From Dromiciops gliroides (Eukaryota > Chordata > Mammalia > Microbiotheria > Microbiotheriidae): a stretch of 64,000 bases of DNA. Position 1 is the stretch's first letter. Every line of letters begins with the position of its first letter. This document shows positions 53,760 to 64,000 of the stretch, piece by piece. The position numbers were made by a program, and so were the translations under genes. The stretch is from contig NC_057861.1 of the NCBI RefSeq assembly GCF_019393635.1, positions 305,061,468 to 305,125,467 of the forward strand, read 5' to 3'. The notes beneath the pieces are model-generated. The model saw nothing but the letters and a program-made list of their open reading frames with translations, was not told the DNA's origin and ran no database searches.

Positions 53760-54796
53760 TGTGGAAATTACTTATATTTGTGAAAATCATAGTATCGATT
53801 TTGCTAAATAAACAGGATAATTAGTAACTGACTTTTCTTTGACCTCCTAAAGTTCTATCCTTGCTGGTGTTCACCTTGTTTGTCACTACAAGAAGACTTC
53901 CTTTTCCCCATTGAATGCGTGTTCTGACCTTTGTCCAGTCACTATTTACAGGACTCCCTTTGTTGGTGGCATTTTCTCTGTGGCTAGTTTTTGTTCCATC
54001 AGAATTGTATGGTTTGTTTGATTTAGGTTATTGGGCACTGTTTGGAATACTTTTTACATCCTTTCCTCTGAGGAGGTTGAGTTACACAATCCTCAACAGC
54101 ACCACTCACACACCAGCCTCTTAAGTTGTCAGTAAGGAGTCCGTGTTGTCTATTCATATAGGCATTTGTGCATTCCAACATTGATAAGATGCCCTCTTTT
54201 CTTTTGTTAGAATAGCAATAGGTTGTACTATACCATGCAAACTCTTAACATGAGTTGTAAGAACCGCAGAGCTATTTAATGAGAGCGCTTTGAGAATTGG
54301 CTATTCCTTTTGGCCCCTGGAAATACTATTTGCTCTTTCTGTGGGAGAACAGATAATCATTTCTCTTGGATGGTTTAATCATTCACCTATATGGAGGTGG
54401 GCAGTTGGGCCAAATGATTTCTGGAGCTCCCTTTCAGTTTTATTACTACACTAAACTCGATTTTAGCCAAAAGGTGTAGAAACGTAACATTATGTTAAAA
54501 GAACCTTTCCTGTCCATGGTATCTGTGACAAGGGAAGTATTTGTGCATCTATTTAATAAACTACTGGAGTCTTTGCCCATAAGAAGAGACCAAGTGGAGG
54601 GAGGAGACTGGACAAAGTGAGCCAGAAGCTCTCCATAGGAGGATAGGATTGGAATTTTTCTTATAATAATATTTCTTTCTTTAGTGCAAGAATTTTGGGG
54701 TTTTTTTTAAAGCTTTCATAAGAACTTTGTTAAGTTTGGACGAAACTGACCTTCCTTTTATTGGAATAAAGAAGTGTATGTGGCATTGTATTTACT
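53760..54796. other. Single-copy-looking stretch
   Basis: Contains an open frame at 53915-54124 whose product is leucine- and phenylalanine-rich, as T-rich DNA often gives. No splice sites of quality were seen around it. Confidence 0.4.
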
Positions 54797-54808
54797 GCCA
54801 TAATTTCT

Positions 54809-54955
54809 TTTTTTTTAGTGAGGCAGTTGGGGTTAAGTGACTTGCCCAGGGTCACACAGCTAGTAAGTGTTAAGTGTCTGAGGCCGGATTTGAACTCAGG
54901 TACTCCTGAATCCAGGGCCGGTGCTCTATCCACTGCGCCACCTAGCTGCCCTACA
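54809..54955 (-). repeat. WSINE1-type SINE
   Basis: Minus strand. GCCATAATTTCT is duplicated on both sides (54797-54808 and 54956-54967). Confidence 0.96.
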
Positions 54956-55069
54956 GCCATAATTTCTAACAAAATGCAAACTGTAGGTAGGCCAAGAGGG
55001 AAATTTTATCCCTGTTAAAAGGATGAACTTAGAAAAGAGCACAGGTAAAGTTGTGACTTGGCATGTATT

Positions 55070-55265
55070 TTTTAATTTTATTGTTTTGTTTTGATTATGA
55101 ACTCAAGTCTAGTGACATCTTCATTTGGTTTGTAGCTTTTTGCTATTAAATTTGGTGCATCTATAAACATTTTTGTATAAATATTTGTTCCTTATTAATT
55201 ATTTCCTTGTATTCCTGGTTATAGGGATTACTGGGGCAGAGGATTTTATTTAAAAATTTTTATGT
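55070..55265 (-). repeat. L1 LINE remnant (old)
   Basis: 'ctataaacatttttgtataa' and 'tatagggattactggggcag' faintly match reversed L1 3' UTR. Confidence 0.45.
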
Positions 55266-56019
55266 ATTATATTGTTTGGCTCTTCTCGTTGTACCTCTCC
55301 CCATCCTGGGATTTTATGCTGGGCCTGGGACGCTGGAGGAGGCAGCCATGTGGCCCCCACTCTCTCTCTTTTCTATCTAGGGAGTTTCCTTGAAATCAAT
55401 AATCTAGACACAATAAACACATACATAATAACATATATGTATTATATTGTTTGGAATATAATTTGTAGACTTGATAAAAATATTTTAGAATGCTCACATA
55501 CTCTTTTTTATCCTCTTTTATCAAACCTTCTGATTGACATCTCTGGTTTGGAGCAATCATAAGCAACCTGCATACTGGAGGAGAAAAAGTCTCATTTTCA
55601 AGCAATGGGAGGGCGAGGTTAGAATATGAATAAACATGTTTTTAAGTGGTCTACTACTGGAGTTGGTTTTTAGCCACAAAATGAAGCCAGGAGTTCAAAT
55701 AAGTTTTTGGGGGAAAAACTCGCCCACCAAAAGTTCAATACATCTAACTTTATAGTTCTGTTGTCTTCTACCACATCCTTTGCCTTTCTTTCCATGGAGA
55801 ACCTGTGAGCCATCTTTTCTTTTAGTATTAATTTCTTTTTATACTTCTGATTTTATTTTTGCCAGGATATCAATTTTGATATGATTTTGTTTTCAAAAAG
55901 CATATCAATTTGTTGGTCATTGCACAAAGCTATATATTTAATGTATAGTTGTTAAACCGATGTAAATTAATTACTACGACAAAGGGATCAAAAAAAGCCC
56001 AGAAAGGGTCTTAGTCACC
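55266..56019. other. No recognised feature
   Basis: Single-copy-looking DNA. Short open frames on both strands near 55272-55605 have no recognisable domain. Confidence 0.4.
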
Positions 56020-57620
56020 AAACATTTAGCTTAACTTTCCAAATGGAGAGAGATGGCTATCTAAGGCAAAACCATATACGATTATAAACCTATTTGTAAA
56101 ATCTTATGAAGAAAGATTATGTATGAAAATGAGCAGAAGCATCTCAAATAAAGCTAAGAGAAGCAGTGGGTAAAATAAACTTGAATAAAGTTTGGCAAGA
56201 TATCCAACTAAGGAAAATCATGCCAAAGGCATTCAAGGATGAAAAATGGAAAGAGGACTACAAACAGAAGAAAAGTGGGAAAGATTTACCAAAAATATTA
56301 CAACAAAAATTTTCTCTTCGTTAAGGATAATGGAACTACCACACTTGAACACTGACATCACAAACTGTGATGAAATAATGGGATTTAGCAGATACTCAAA
56401 GACCCACCTGGAGATTAATTTAGACTGATTGAATCAAGTGAGAGTGATTTTAAACATCACAAAACCATGAGGTATTTAAAAGAGAAGTAGAAATGGTATT
56501 AAAGAGAGCAAAGATGGAGAATGCAGCCAGATTGGATTGGTCAAGCATACATAGGTCAGTGATGGAAGTGATAAAATTGCGAGAGTACTAAGGAACTGGT
56601 TTACAACATATCTAAATTATCAGGCCTTATTTAGTGTTTTGTTTTGTTTTGTTTTGTTTTCAGGGCAATGAGGGTTAAGTGACTTGCCCAGGGTCACACA
56701 GCTAGTTAAGTGTCAAGTGTCTGAGGCTGGATTTGAACTCAGGTCCTCCTGAATCCAGAGCTAGTGCTTTATCCACTGCGCCACCTAGCTGCCCCGTGTT
56801 GTTTTTTTTTTTTAAAGAATTGAGAAAACACGAAGTTAGCATCCTATATGCATACTCTCCTATTTGCTCCCCCTGCAAATATTTATATGGTTTATACACA
56901 CACACACATAGTGAAAGAATAAGGCTATTATAAGTGTTATTCAACAATGGATCACATTTTTACCATCTAACCATTGACTAAAAGATGGAGAGAATATGAG
57001 ATCTCATTGTCCTACTGTTCGCTGAGTATGAACAGCATTCAACTGGGTGAAAATCCTTTATGAGCTCTTTTACAACAATGCATCTCCCATCCATATATCA
57101 AGACCATTCAAGATTTTTCAGAAGATATCACAATAGAAAGAACCCTATTTAGTGACTCTCTGATAATAAACATGAGGGGAGACATAAAATAAGGAGATGT
57201 ATATTTGATTAAAAAGTGATATGACGGAGGAGATCAAGCACAAGGTCTAAGTCATGAAAAGATCCTGATGGATGCTATGGTCCTCCCAAATTGCTCTTGT
57301 TTGCAGGTGATGTACTGTTGATTACAACAAGCTCCATGAGACTCTGCAGTCACTCAAAAGAATTTAGTCTGTCCATCTACACAAGAAAGATTAAATGGAT
57401 GAAGAATGTTTTTCCTTATATTTCAACATGTATCCGAATGGACATCTTCTACAACTTGTCTAGTAGTATGCATATCTGGAACAGACATTGCAGATGGACA
57501 ATGAATTGGGCCCATAGTTGAAAAGGAGGGAGAGAAATTACTTTCAGGAAATTGTGAAACACCTTTACTGACCTCCAAAATACCCTTAAGTATACTTATG
57601 AAATAGAATAACATTACTAT
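56020..57620 (+). repeat. RTE-clade (BovB-like) LINE remnant
   Basis: Near 57292 the plus strand gives LLFAGDVLLITTSS. It aligns with the RFADDIVLITSS catalytic block of RTE reverse transcriptase, with the first catalytic aspartate replaced. Upstream text at 57170-57230 resembles the RRGVRQGD block. Many stops occur. A WSINE1 interrupts it at 56640-56794. The copy is old and inactive. Confidence 0.65.
56640..56794 (-). repeat. WSINE1-type SINE
   Basis: Minus strand with a (GTTTT)n tail. GTGTTTTGTTTT on the left and GTGTTGTTTTTT on the right are a possible TSD. Confidence 0.93.
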
Positions 57621-57712
57621 ATACACAGTTCATTTATTAAAAATGTTCATGTCTACAAAATGAAATTAGAGATCTCTTTAGAAAAGAGTCCCCATCTAAC
57701 TCTTAGCTGAGA

Positions 57713-57856
57713 TTTTTTTTAATAGGACAATGAGGGTTAAGTGACTTGCCTAGGGTCACACAGCTAGTAAGTGTTAAGTGTCTGAGGCTGAATTTGAACT
57801 CAGGTCCTCCTGAATCCAGGGCTGGTGCTTTATCTACTGTGCCACCTAGCTGCCCC
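57713..57856 (-). repeat. WSINE1-type SINE
   Basis: Minus-strand full-length copy without a clear duplication. Confidence 0.92.
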
Positions 57857-58809
57857 ATCCCCCAGTCAAACTCTTAAAAAATAACTCAAGCCTCTTGGCC
57901 AAAGATTGAAGTTAAGAAAGATACACAGTACAGTTATAAAGATAAGATAAAAAACAGCAACTCAGGTCAATGAACCAGGTAAAGGAGAATTGCACTCCAT
58001 ATCAAGCTTACCTGAATTTCTTTTGGGGGATATTCATTTAAATAATTTTATCAGATCATCATTATCTCTCATAAATACTATTGAGTATTCTATTAACAAA
58101 TCTTTTAAGTATAACACAGGATAAACTAGTACTTTACAGAACGTAAAGTAGTATAAAAGTAAGTTAATAACCCTGAGGATAGAAGCACATTTTATTTGCT
58201 ATTAGAAAATAAACTTTCCTTTTATTATTGTCTTGAGTATTCTACAAATGATAATTTTCATCAGAATCTTTAAGTAATGCTTATGTTGCTAATTTTCTAC
58301 CTTAAAATTTTATAATAGAAATACTTTTAAAAAAGAACTTCCAAATGATGTTATATTATGATGTTGCATCATTGCCAACATCTACATGTGTGTAGGCAGC
58401 TTTGTTTTTAACCAAATATTTGATTATGGTTTACATCTCCTGGATTCATAGAGAATCTATGCCCTACTTCAGTTTCATTCAGTTTCATTGTCTTTGTTTA
58501 ACCATATATATATTTTTTAAAGGGTTCCTGGTAGCAATTGCAGAAGTAACATCTTTACCTTTATCACCAGCTACCCTGGCTTTTATCAGCTTTTTATATA
58601 AAGTTGAACTTTGCATTCTCACGATAGCAAAATCACTGTCATTTATTTCTCCTTGATGCATAAACAACTATAATAGCTCTTTGTTTAGTTTCATGCTTTT
58701 AATTTGGTTCTTTTTATCTGGACAACTTGAGTAATTTTGGGAGGCTGGCTCTAGAATAATATACAAATACAAGTTTCTAGGATTTTTAATCTTTGAAGTT
58801 TATCTCATC
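57857..58809. other. Single-copy-looking AT-rich stretch
   Basis: Nearly 1 kb without a familiar repeat. The open frame at 58402-58656 shows no known domain. Confidence 0.4.
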
Positions 58810-58825
58810 AACATTATAAAGAATA

Positions 58826-58959
58826 GGAGCAGCTAGGTGGCACAGTGGATAGAGCGCCGGCCCTGGATTCAGGAGGACCTGAGTTCAAATCCGGCCTCAG
58901 ACATTTAACACTTACTACCCCAATTGCCTCACCAAAAAAAAAAAAAAAGAAGAAGAAAA
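58826..58959 (+). repeat. WSINE1 with internal deletion and perfect TSD
   Basis: The body passes from 'acacttacta' directly to 'ccccaattgcc', losing about 30 bases that include the conserved GTGTGACCCTGGGCAAGTC core. The 16-base TSD AACATTATAAAGAATA is exact (58810-58825 and 58960-58975). Confidence 0.96.
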
Positions 58960-59120
58960 AACATTATAAAGAATAAGGCAGCATGTTAGAGCATAAAGAA
59001 GAGGATGTGGAGTGAGTACCAGTCCTACCCCCTGTTTACTGCATGACTTGGTGCAAGTCACTTGATCTTTCTGGAGTCCATTTGCTTCATCTGTAAAATG
59101 TAGAGGTTGAACTATACAGG

Positions 59121-59466
59121 GGGCTTAAACTTTTTTTGTACAAGGGTCCCTTCTTAGAATTGTGTTTCTAATTGCATAAAACAAAATTCCCCAGAAATAC
59201 ATAGGATTGGGGGGCAGCTAGGTGGCGCATTGGACAAAGTCCGCCTGGACTCAGGAGGACCTGAGTTCAATAGAGCCTCAGACACTTGGACCTTACCTAG
59301 CTATGTGACCCTTGGCAAGTCACAACCCTCATTGCGGGAGGGGGGGGGCGCCACATTCCACACCAAATACATAGGATTACAAAGAAGAAACCAAATATAT
59401 TAACATTGTCGTATTCGAAAATACATTTTAAAATGCATGAATGGACCTAGGATAAGAATCCTTAGC
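59121..59466. mobile_element. hAT-like DNA transposon carrying a WSINE1
   Basis: Left end 'agggggcttaaactttttt', right end 'gataagaatccttag', AT-rich interior ('acaaagaagaaaccaaatat'). It lies in a MIR and contains the SINE at 59209-59364. Confidence 0.65.
59209..59364 (+). repeat. WSINE1-type SINE with perfect TSD
   Basis: Plus strand, somewhat decayed (several small deletions; G-rich tail). AAATACATAGGATT is exact on both sides (59195-59208 and 59365-59378). Confidence 0.95.
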
Positions 59467-59520
59467 TAGATGGTCACCTTAGGGTCCTCTAGCTAGAATG
59501 ACTCTAGAGTGACCCTTATT

Positions 59521-59849
59521 TTATTCAGGCTGGGAAGGCATATAGATGAAAAGGAAGAAAAGGCAGTATAAAATGAGAATTTTAATTTATATTCAAATGA
59601 AAAATGAATCTTACCATCCTTTAATGTTAACTGTTCCATCAACTCTGCTAGCTAAATTTAGGGCTTACATTCTTGAATGCCATGGGAGATTATTTTTTTT
59701 AACCTAACTACTTAATAAATGTTACTGTTAGGTACTTCTTTTGTCTTAGAAGCACTGTGAAAAAATTAGTGAGACACTAAGAATACTGTAAACTGAAAGT
59801 AAAACAGTGAAGTAATATAAAAAAAAATTCTACAGAAAGTTTCTCTGAT
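59521..59849. other. No recognised feature
   Basis: AT-rich single-copy-looking DNA. Confidence 0.4.
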
Positions 59850-60010
59850 AAAGGCCTCATTTTTCAAATACAGAAGGAACTGAGTCAAATTTATATATAA
59901 AAAAAAATAAGTCATTCCCTAATTGATAAATGGTCAAACAATATAAACAGGCAGTCTTCGGAAGAAATCAAAGCTATCTATAATCATATGAAAACATCCT
60001 CTAAATCACT
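59850..60010 (+). repeat. L1 LINE fragment
   Basis: 'agtcattccctaattgataa', 'atggtcaaacaatataaaca' and 'atcaaagctatctataatca' match the L1 segment just upstream of the 3' UTR landmarks. Confidence 0.75.
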
Positions 60011-60225
60011 TGTCTTTGCCCGGGAAGGACCCCTGCTCCTCTGCAGCCATGAGTATAAGTGCTCCTTTTAGCCCCAGAACTGTGACAAGGTCCCCTGCTG
60101 TTATGCAGCCACAAGTGCTAGTTCTCCTCTTGGCCCTGAAATTGTGACCCAGAACTGCTTGCAAGCAATAGAGCTGTCAATCAGCAACAGATGCACCTAG
60201 AGCCAACAAAGGGTCCCCTGTAATC
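60011..60225. repeat. Unassigned repeat-like segment
   Basis: Internally repetitive: 'cctgctcctctgcagccatg' and 'ccctgctgttatgcagccac' are spaced by about 60 bases and each is followed by a similar 'agtgct' stretch, giving two diverged ~65-base units. It seems to continue after the SINE at 60355. The family is unknown to me. Confidence 0.45.
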
Positions 60226-60354
60226 TTTTTTTTTTCTTCAGGGCAATGAGGGTCACACAGCTAGTAAGTGTCAAGTGTCTGAGGCCAGATTTGAACTCAG
60301 GTTCTCCTGAATCCAGGGCTGGTGCTTTATCCTCTGTGCCACCTAGCTGCCCCA
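60226..60354 (-). repeat. WSINE1 with internal deletion
   Basis: Minus strand. It jumps from 'ggcaatgagg' to 'gtcacacagctag', losing about 23 bases of the core between two GGGT/GGT positions. GTAATCT and ATAATCT flank it. Confidence 0.93.
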
Positions 60355-60479
60355 ATAATCTCTTTCTGACCAGTTGTCTGACCCCTTTACCATCTCTGGG
60401 CTGAGAACTTTTGAGGCTAGGTTTGGATTCAGGTCCTCCTGACTCTAGGTCCAATGCTCTATCCACTAAAGCGGCTTAG

Positions 60480-61309
60480 TATTCAGAGGTTGCTTTGTAA
60501 TGTTACAATTGGTAATCCTTGAGTCACTTTAATCTTGGTTAGAAATCTTTTGAAACAATTATCACAGTGAGATAATAATATTTCTGTATCATGTCATAGC
60601 TTTAAGCCGCTAGGCATTAGAGGAAATGTTATTTCCCACATATGATTTAAAAAATACAATTCCTGTGTCTATTTTATTGATCTAATTTCAGTTACTTTGT
60701 TGCCAGAAGACCTTCGGCAGCAGAATTCATTGCCAGGATCTTGTGATGTTATAGTTTGATTTGGGGAATACTGATTGTTTTCTATATTGCACATTTCCTG
60801 TTAAGTGGAGTAAACTTTTAAAAAAATTATATCTGATTTTTACAGTTTTTGAAAGTAACTGGAGTGAAATTAAGCATGATGCCAAGTCTGACTTTATTCA
60901 GCTTTTATGTAGCTATGTATTTGAAGCTTGGTTTTGACAAACTTGAAAGCTTGTCCCAAAATACCCTTTACCTTATGATCTAGAATTTCTTATTCATCAT
61001 AGACTGCCAACTTTTAGGAAATTTTGAGACCAAGTTTGGGGAGTTATCGTATGATAATGCTCATGCCAGTATAATATACTTGCAGCAAGACAGATAAAGA
61101 TCCCTTGACCATTTCACTCTCAGAACTAAGCAATGGGTGGAGAAGCCAGAAAACTGAAAACAAAAATTGTGTGCTCCTTTGTATATGATAAGGAAGAACA
61201 ATACCCAACCCTAAATACAGGCATCCATAGCTTACAAAATAGAGGAAGTGTTCTTCTTGCCAAAGGTCTCTGTGTAAATTGAATCATTAAAAGGCATTAG
61301 AGAAGGTTT
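60480..61309. other. Single-copy-looking stretch
   Basis: About 0.8 kb without a familiar repeat or coding signal. Confidence 0.45.
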
Positions 61310-61514
61310 CAATTCCAGTTCAAACCAAACAAATATTTAGTAAGTACTTACTATGTGCAAGGTAACTTCCTGGGTGCTGACAAAATGAAAAATAGTCCTT
61401 CCCTCCAAGGCAGACACAATAGAAATAGTTGATAACAATATGGGGAAGTAGATGTTAAGTGCCAAATAAATACTAAAGACAATAAGTGCTCTTGGACTTC
61501 TGAGGAGTGATCAG

Positions 61515-61770
61515 AAAATATTTATTTTAAAAAATTTTAGTTATTTTTTCCCAATTATCAAGCATTAATGTTTCTCCCCCGCCACTACTAGGGAAAAAAC
61601 AAGCAAAATCTTTGTAACACATAAGCATAGTTAAGCAAAACAAATTCTCCTACTACCAACAACCAAAAATGTGTGCCTCATTCTGCATATTCAGTTCATC
61701 AGCTCTGGCAGGAGGTAGGCAGCATTTTTGATCATCAGTCTTCTAGAATCAGGGTAGATTGTAGAGTTAA
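61515..61770 (-). repeat. L1 LINE fragment
   Basis: 'tttcccaattatcaagcatt', 'tgtgcctcattctgcatatt' and 'gatcatcagtcttctagaat' match reversed L1 3' UTR, similar to 8560-8960. Confidence 0.7.
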
Positions 61771-61988
61771 GCAGAGTTCAGGAAATATTTCAAAGAGGAG
61801 GCAGAATTAAAGAATAGGATGTATTTAAATAGAGGGGGAAAGAAAAGGGAAGAAACTCTAGGCTGGGTTTTCTATATAAGTTTTTTTAAAAGGCACTGAC
61901 ATGTGGAAATACAAATTACATTTTTGGGAGACAGTGAGTGAATAGACCATACTGACCCAAAGGAGGGTAATGTATTCAAAGACTCTTG

Positions 61989-62159
61989 TTGGGGGACAGC
62001 TAGGTGGCAAAGTGGATAAAGCACCAGCCCTGAATTCAGAAGGACCTGAATTCAAATTCGGCCTCAGACACTTGACACTTAACTAGCTGTATGACCCTGG
62101 GTAAGTCACTTAACCCTTGTTGCCCTGAAGGAAAAAAAAAAGAAAGAAAGAAAGGAAAA
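61989..62159 (+). repeat. WSINE1-type SINE
   Basis: Plus strand with an (AAAG)n tail. AAAGACTCTTG (61978-61988) and AAAGACTATTG (62160-62170) form the TSD. Confidence 0.95.
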
Positions 62160-62345
62160 AAAGACTATTGGAATATCAAGTTGAAATTGTACTTAGTCAA
62201 CTGATTTCCAGCTAAGAATCTGAATTTTGTCTTATAGACAATGGGGATGCACTAAGAATTTCTGAGCAGCAGGATGACCTGATGAAAATCATCTTTAGGA
62301 AGCCTTAGACAGTTGAGCTGGTTTTTACATGTCTTTAGATCAGGC

Positions 62346-62833
62346 TCAAACACTCTGGAGTGAAAGTATTGTGTCAATAAATGTATTAATCCAAAACTGG
62401 AACTTGCTTCAGATATCACATGTGGATTTGGGGATCAGTTTAGTGATACCTTAATCAAAACAAAAAGACCAGTGATACATTTTTTTTCATTGTAGATCAA
62501 CTGTATCTTATTCTGTCATTAAAAGCCAGTTTTCCTTGGCTGCATATATGAGGAGGGTTGAAAAATAAGTTGTTACCTATTCACAATTCTAAGAAAGGAC
62601 TGCTGTAAGCAAATTGAACAGGAGCAGTCACCTGGGGTGCTACTATGAAGCATGAGATTGAGTCCAATCTCATGCATCCCAACACCTGTTCAGCTTTTAG
62701 ATATAGGAAAACTTTCATCACTTTTCTACTGCTCCCAACACAAATGCATCAACAAACATACACTTGAGCCTGAAAGGGCAATGTGGTTCAACCTGATGGT
62801 CTAAAACAGAGTTTCTCAGTATACCATTTGGAT
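62346..62833. other. No recognised feature
   Basis: Single-copy-looking DNA. A short inverted pair lies at about 62648-62676 ('gcatgagattga' then 'tccaatctcatgc'). Confidence 0.45.
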
Positions 62834-62847
62834 TTTTGTTTCTTTTT

Positions 62848-62986
62848 TTTTTTCAGGGTAATGAGGGTTAAGTGACTTGCCCAGGGTCACACAGCTAGTA
62901 AGGGTCAAGTGTCTGGGGCCGGATTTGAACTCAGGTCCTCCTGAATCCAGGGCTGGTGCTTTATGCACTGTGCCACCTAGCTGCCC
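62848..62986 (-). repeat. WSINE1-type SINE
   Basis: Minus strand. TTTTGTTTCTTTTT flanks both sides (62834-62847 and 62987-63000). Confidence 0.94.
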
Positions 62987-63234
62987 TTTTGTTTCTTTTT
63001 CATTAAACACCCTAAAGCTGGCTTATTGTTAAGAACAGTAGGTGTCTATGTGTTGCTTTTTATTGTGAGTTCCTTGAAGGAAAAGGTTCCTTTTTCTGCT
63101 GTAGCTCAAAACTCTGTCACCTAGATTTGAATTGAGGTTTGTGGCCTGAGTTTGCTTCCTAGGCATTTACATTCTGTACTTCATTTTGTACTTACATTCA
63201 AGGTGATAGAGCTGCTAGAGACGTTGTTCTTTTT

Positions 63235-63545
63235 TTTTTTTTTCATTTCATTTAATTTTCAACATTTGGTTGTTGTTTTTTTGTTTTTGTTTTTGCGGGG
63301 CAGTGAGGGTTAAGTGACTTTGCCCAGGGTCACACAGCTAAGTAAGTGTCAAGGATTTGAGACTGGATTTGAACTCAGGTCCTCCTGAATCCAGGGCTGG
63401 TGCTCTATCCACTGCGCCACCTAGCTGCCCCATAACATTTGTTTTTATAAGATTTCTAGTTCCAAATTTTTCCATTTCCTTCCCTCCCTCCCCCCTCCCA
63501 AGACAGCAAGCAATATCTTATAGCTTATATATGTACAATAGAGAA
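63235..63545 (-). repeat. L1 LINE 3' end split by a WSINE1
   Basis: 'ttttcaacatttg' on the left and 'tttttataagatttctagtt', 'aagacagcaagcaatatctt' on the right are the reversed very end of an L1. Confidence 0.8.
63269..63431 (-). repeat. WSINE1-type SINE
   Basis: Minus strand with a (GTTTTT)n tail. AACATTTG flanks both sides. Confidence 0.94.
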
Positions 63546-63579
63546 GTTGTTCTTAACCTGGGTTCTGTGAACTTGGGTT
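63546..63579. mobile_element. hAT-like transposon end, fragment
   Basis: 'ttgttcttaacctgggttct' resembles the CAGGGGTTCTTAACCTGGG end of short hAT elements. It is cut by the next SINE. Confidence 0.5.
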
Positions 63580-63726
63580 TTTTTTTTTTTCTTTAGGCAA
63601 TGGGGGTTAAGTGACTTGCCCACAGTCACACAGCTAGTAAGTGTCAAGTGTCTGAGGTCAGATTTGAACTCAGGTACTCCTGAATCCAGGGCCAATGCTT
63701 TAACCACTGCGCCATCTAGCTGCCCC
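63580..63726 (-). repeat. WSINE1-type SINE
   Basis: Minus strand. TGGGTTTT-like sequence on both sides may be the TSD. Frames crossing it on both strands are SINE translations. Confidence 0.93.
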
Positions 63727-64000
63727 TGGGTTTTGTTTTTGTTTTTGAGTCCACGTTTCTCTCTTTTACGCACTCTGGATTGGGTCCCTCTACTAATTGA
63801 TGGGGGGAGTTTTAACTTGCTCTTTTTCCATCCTCTGCCAATTCAGCATTCCTTGGGCAGCCTGCTGGCCTCCTGCTCTGAGGAGCTCACCTCATTAGTT
63901 AGTGGACTTGGTGTGAACACCTGCTCGACTTAGCTTAGAGGTGATGGAAAGGATCAGTAAAGGGATGTGAAAGTGGATTCCTGTTTCTCTGCTGTGTTGC
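63727..64000. other. No recognised feature
   Basis: Single-copy-looking end of the window, presumed intron. Confidence 0.4.

Larger units (their letters stand above)
58976..59520 (+). repeat. MIR-family SINE split by a hAT element
   Basis: 'tttgcttcatctgtaaaatg' and 'tagaggttgaactata' on the left, then 'ctagatggtcaccttagggt' on the right, read through as one MIR. Confidence 0.7.
61310..62345 (+). repeat. Ancient unassigned repeat with two insertions
   Basis: 'acaaatatttagtaagtact', 'ttactatgtgcaaggtaact' and 'ccctccaaggcagacacaat' begin the element. 'tgaattttgtcttatagaca' and 'tctgagcagcaggatgacct' end it. It is the longest copy of the family seen also at 35666, 49905 and 50945. Confidence 0.6.

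Noticed and set aside
53915-54124. Membrane-like 69-codon frame
   Set aside because: Leucine- and phenylalanine-rich products are expected from T-rich DNA. No acceptor and donor pair or start context supports an exon.
57291-57521. A possible intact reverse-transcriptase gene
   Set aside because: Only a short piece around the catalytic block is open. The surrounding RTE sequence is full of stops and interrupted by a SINE.
1-64000. CRISPR arrays, operons, prophage or other prokaryotic systems
   Set aside because: The whole window has vertebrate repeats and composition. The regularly recurring motifs are dispersed SINEs with individual target duplications.

Overview
This is a vertebrate nuclear window with no complete protein-coding gene. 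It is almost certainly from a marsupial, probably an Australian one. About 51 copies of a short tRNA-derived SINE (WSINE1-type; head GGGGCAGCTAGGTGG, A and B boxes, core around GTGTGACCCTGGGCAAGTC) lie on both strands, about one per 1.25 kb. With them are longer MAR1-type CORE-SINEs, old MIR/Ther copies, L2 and L3/CR1 fragments, RTE (BovB-like) pieces, 5'-truncated L1 3' ends with the marsupial-type 3' UTR, and short hAT-like DNA transposons. Family names come from memory of consensus sequences; no database was searched. The SINE and LINE calls are strong, but exact subfamilies are not.

Layout: 1-19.5 kb is repeat-dense intergenic DNA. From about 19.5 to 22.9 kb, on the minus strand, lies a decayed intronless copy of HSPA9 (mortalin/GRP75). 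It is later broken up by a solo LTR (itself hit by a WSINE1) and a small hAT element. From 23 to 47 kb comes more nested repeat DNA, with a truncated L1 bounded by a perfect 14-bp duplication (33.4-34.5 kb), the second copy of a ~0.5-kb unassigned repeat whose first copy lies 12 kb upstream, and a ~1.1-kb repeat-poor island at 40.3-41.4 kb. At 47.3-48.6 kb there is a clear CpG island with GC boxes, an inverted CCAAT box, a strong G-quadruplex motif and a good splice donor (CACAG|GTAAGG at 48085/48086). I read this as the promoter and non-coding first exon of a plus-strand gene I cannot name. The remaining 16 kb would then be the start of its first intron, and I found no coding exon in it.

None of the open reading frames longer than about 60 codons looks like a real gene. 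Many are translations of WSINE1 on one strand or the other, several are microsatellite translations, and some are pieces of the HSPA9 pseudogene or of LINEs. The interest of the window is mainly insertion history, SINE structural variants, and an unidentified promoter. I found no sign of an undescribed gene system.
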